From Homarus americanus (lineage: Eukaryota > Arthropoda > Malacostraca > Decapoda > Nephropidae), in contig NW_024729710.1 of the NCBI RefSeq assembly GCF_018991925.1, positions 451,398 to 515,397 on the forward strand: a stretch of 64,000 bases of DNA, written 5' to 3'. Under the pieces are notes generated by a model, which saw only the letters and a list, made by a program, of their open reading frames with translations, was not told where the DNA came from and did not search any database. How positions within the stretch are numbered: position 1 is the stretch's first letter; each line of letters starts with the position of its first letter. Shown here piece after piece: positions 60,889 through 64,000 of the stretch. Position numbers and translations under genes: made by a program.

Positions 60889-63800
60889 AAAAATAGATTT
60901 TGATCAAAATCGCAGTATAGGTACTCCTGAACATGCTGCTTAAGGATCTGTTAACCAAAACTTGATATCTTGATTATTACTTGTTTAAATGGCTTTTAGA
61001 AAATGTTCAAATGATTTTTAGAATATTTTAATTACTTTTGCAATGCTAATTACTCGCCACTTATGGGTTTTCGATGTCATTTCTTGGTGCTTGTGTATTA
61101 TTCTGGATGTACTTAAATAGTTAGGCACATAAAAATTTTAGTTCAGAGAGAAAAAGTATTTTTGGCCAAAAATCCTTGAAGGCATAAGACTTATAATTTA
61201 TGTAATTTTCGGCCAAAAAATGGATTTTGTTCAAAATTTCAGTATAGGTACTCCTGAATGTGCTGCTTAAAGATCTGTTAACCAAAATTTGATATCTTGA
61301 TTATAACTTGTTCAAATGGCTCTTAGAAAATGTTAATTATTTTTGCATTGCTAATTGCTCGCCATTTTGGGTTTTCAAGGTCATTTCTTGGTGCTTGTGT
61401 ATTATTCTGGGTGTATTTAAGAAGGTAGGCACATTAAATTTTAGTTCCGAGAGAAAAAGTATTTTTGGCCAAAAATTCTGTAAGGCTTTAGACTTACAAT
61501 TTTTGTCATTTTCGGCCAAAAAATGGATTTTGTTCAAAATTACAGTATAGGTACTCCTGAATGTGCTGCTTAAGGATCTGTTAACCAAAATTTGATATCT
61601 TGATTATAACTTGTTCAAATGGCTTTTAGAAAATGTTCAAATGATTTTTAGAATATTTTAATTACTTTTGCAATGCTAATTACTCGCCACTTATGGGTTT
61701 TCGAGGTCATTTTTTGGTGCTTGTGTATTATTCTGGATGTACTTAAATAGTTAGGCACATTAAATTTTAGTTCAGAGAAAAAACGTATTTTTGGCCAAAT
61801 TCAGAGAGAAAGATTTTTGGTCAAAAATCCTTTAAGGTTTAGAGTTTTTTGTTTTGTGTTTTGTTTTTGTGTTGGTTTTGGTGTTTGGTTTTTTTTTTTT
61901 TTTGTTTGGTTTTTGTGTTTGTTTTGTTTTTTTTTTTTTTGTTTTGGGTTTTGGGTTTTTTTTGTGGTTTTTTGTGTTTTTGTTTTTTTGTTGGGTGTGT
62001 TTTTGGTTTTTGGTTGTCTCTACAATTTTCTTGTATTTCGGCCAAAAATTGATTTTGTTCAAATGATAGGTAATTCTGAATGTGCTGCTATGATCTGTTA
62101 ACCAAAATTTATATCTTGATTATAACTTGTTCAAATGGCTTTTTAGAAAATGTTCAAATGATTTTTAATATTTTTAATTACTTTTTGGTAATGCTAATTA
62201 CTCATTTTATGGGTTTTTGGGAGGTCATTTCTTGGTGCTGTATTATTCTGATGTAATTTTAAATAGTTAGACATTAAATTTTAGTTCAGAGAGAAATACG
62301 TATTTTTGTCAAAAATCCTTACATAGATTTACAATTTTCTTCATTTCGGCCAAAAAATGGATTTTTGTTCAAAATTTCAGTGTTAGGTAATTCTGAATGT
62401 GGTTGTTGATCTGTTAAATCAAAATTTGATATCTTTGATTAGTAACTTGTTCAAATGGCTTTTAGAAAATGTTCAAATGATTTTAGAATATTTTAATTAT
62501 TTTTGCAATGCTACTAATGCCACTTGCGGGTTTTCGAGGTCGTTTCTTGGTGCTTGTATATTCTGATGTACTTAATAGTTAGGCATATTAAATTTTAGTT
62601 CAGAGAGAAAATGTATTTTTGGCCAAAAAAAATCCTTATGCTATGATTCTACAATTTTTATTATTTCGGCCAGAAATGGATTTTGTTCAAAATTTCAGTA
62701 GGTACTGAATGTGCTGCTTATTGATTGTTTAGCCAAAATTTGATATCTTGATTATAACTTGTTCAAATGGCTTTAGAAAATGTTCAAATGATTTTTAGAA
62801 TATTTTAATTACTTTTTGTAATGCTAATTATCGCTACTTATGGGTTTTTTCGAGGTCATTTTTGGTGCTTGTGTATTATTCTGATATTTTCTAAATAGTT
62901 AGGCACATTAAATTTTAGTTCAGAGAGAAAACGTATTTTTGCCAAAAATTCTCGGCTATTAGACTTACAATTTTCATTTCGGCCAAAATGGATTTTGTTC
63001 AAAATTCAGTTTAGGTATCTTAAATGTGTTGCTTAAGGATCTAATAACCAAAATTTGATATCTTGATTATAATTTGTTCAAATGGCTTTTGGAAAATGTT
63101 CAAATGATTTTAGAATATTTTTAATCTACTTTTTGCAATGCTAATTTACTCACTTATGGGTTTTGAGGTCATTTCTTGGTGCTTGTGTATTATTCTGATG
63201 TACTTAAATAGTTAGGCACATTAAATTTTAGTTCAGAGAGGAAACGTATTTTTGGCCAAAAATCCTTAAGGTTATAGACTTACAATTTTCTTCATTTCGG
63301 CCAAAAATGGATTTTGTTCAAAATTTCAGTATAGGTAATTCTGAATGTGCTGTTAAGATCTGTTAACCAAAATTTGATATCTTGATTATAACTTGTTCAA
63401 ATGGCTTTTAAAATGTTCAAATGATTTTTTTAGAATATTTTAATTACTTTTGGTAATGCTAATTAATCGCCACTTATGGGTTTTTCGAGGCTTTGCGTTT
63501 GTGTATTATTCTGGATGTACTTAAATAGTTAGGCACATTAAATTTTAGTTCAGAGAGAAAACGTATTTTTTGGTCAAAACTTTAAGGCTATAGACTTACA
63601 ATTTCTTCATTTCGCCAAAAAATGATTTTGTTCAAAATTTCAGATAGGTATTCCTGAAATGTGTTGCTTACGATCTGTTAACCAAAATTTGATATCTTGA
63701 TTATAACTTGTTCAAATGGCTTTTAGAAAATGTCTAAATGATTTTTAGAATATTTTAATTACTTTTTGCAATGCTAATTACCGCCAATTTATGGGTTTTT

Positions 63801-63971
63801 TTGTAGGTATTTTCTGGTGCTTTGTATTATTCTGGGATGTACTTTAATATTAAGTAATTTAGTTTTAGTTCAGAGAGAAAACGTATTTTTGGCCAAAAAT
63901 CCTTTAAGGCTAGTAGATCATATATTATTTCGGGTCAAAATGATTGTTCAAAATTTCAGTATAGGTACTCA
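60887..63971 (+). repeat. ~315-bp AT-rich satellite, ~10 copies
   Basis: Tandem units recognised by GATATCTTGATTATAACTTG at about 60964, 61291, 61593, 62110, 62428, 62742, 63057, 63376 and 63691. Spacing is 302-327 bp except one 517-bp interval holding a T/G-only insertion. Other fixed marks are TTCAGTATAGGTACTCCTGA, GGTGCTTGTGTATTATTCTG, AGTTCAGAGAGAAAA and the palindrome TTTTTGGCCAAAAA. The first three units are regular; from ~61800 units differ mainly by small deletions and homopolymer changes. No coding capacity. Length and AT content fit a pericentromeric or heterochromatic satellite, which is inference. Confidence 0.95.
61844..62017 (+). other. T/G-only low-complexity insertion in satellite
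   Basis: 174 bp without a single A or C, interrupting the fourth satellite unit between GGTTTAGAG and CTACAATTTTC. Phe/Val/Cys-rich plus frames and Lys/Asn/Thr-rich minus frames are artefacts. May be a base-calling artefact, given the adapter at the window end. Confidence 0.9.
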
Positions 63972-63992
63972 GCAATACGTAACTGAACGAAG
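63972..63992 (+). other. Oxford Nanopore ligation adapter (contaminant)
   Basis: 21 bases beginning GCAATACGTAACTGAACGAA match the bottom strand of the standard nanopore Y-adapter as found at the 3' end of reads. The eight bases after it (CATACCGA) do not match. Not biological: an untrimmed adapter at the contig or read end. Confidence 0.93.
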
Positions 63993-64000
63993 CATACCGA

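Overview
This is nuclear DNA of a eukaryote, most likely an arthropod and probably a decapod crustacean. Three things point that way. Short interstitial blocks of the arthropod telomere pentamer TTAGG/CCTAA recur at about 15 places. Long, pure dinucleotide and tetranucleotide arrays are extremely dense. The only protein remnants I can name are metazoan non-LTR retrotransposon fragments. No intact cellular protein gene, tRNA, rRNA or snRNA could be supported. The many 60-320 codon open frames fall almost entirely on tandem repeats (poly Thr-His, Val-Cys, Ile-Tyr, Arg-Glu, Pro/Ser-rich) and are not genes.

Layout. 1-29 kb is AT-rich non-coding DNA broken by microsatellites, interstitial telomeric blocks (including a divergent CCTAA/TTAGG pair at 11.6-12.0 kb), minisatellites (19-bp unit at 6.1 kb, hexamer-based at 9.9 kb, GGTCT at 16.1 kb, 26-bp at 18.9 kb) and a run of perfect TGACGTCA octamers (25.0 and 27.7-28.1 kb). 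At 29.5-29.7 kb there is an isolated GC-rich island, the best (weak) candidate for a promoter or first exon. 30-37 kb has more arrays, including a two-module minisatellite at 33.5 kb, a canonical G-quadruplex motif at 33.03 kb and a decayed coiled-coil-like reading frame at 36.2 kb. 37.2-42.9 kb is a cluster of tandem arrays dominated by a 3.6-kb, 27-bp GC-rich minisatellite. 43-56 kb is mostly featureless with several small arrays (11 x 32 bp at 53.2 kb).

56.9-64 kb carries the mobile elements: a broken C-terminal piece of a CR1/L2-type non-LTR polymerase (56.9 kb), a complete 692-bp non-autonomous hAT-type element with a perfect 8-bp target duplication (58713-59404), and a 5'-truncated non-LTR retrotransposon 3' end encoding an RNase H C-terminus on the minus strand (60.1-60.9 kb). 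The last abuts an array of about ten copies of a ~315-bp AT-rich satellite that runs to the window end. The final bases (63972-63992) match an Oxford Nanopore ligation adapter, so the right end is an untrimmed read end and the last ~2 kb is probably unpolished.

I see no operon, defence system or other multi-gene system. The noteworthy content is repeat biology and one clear assembly artefact.
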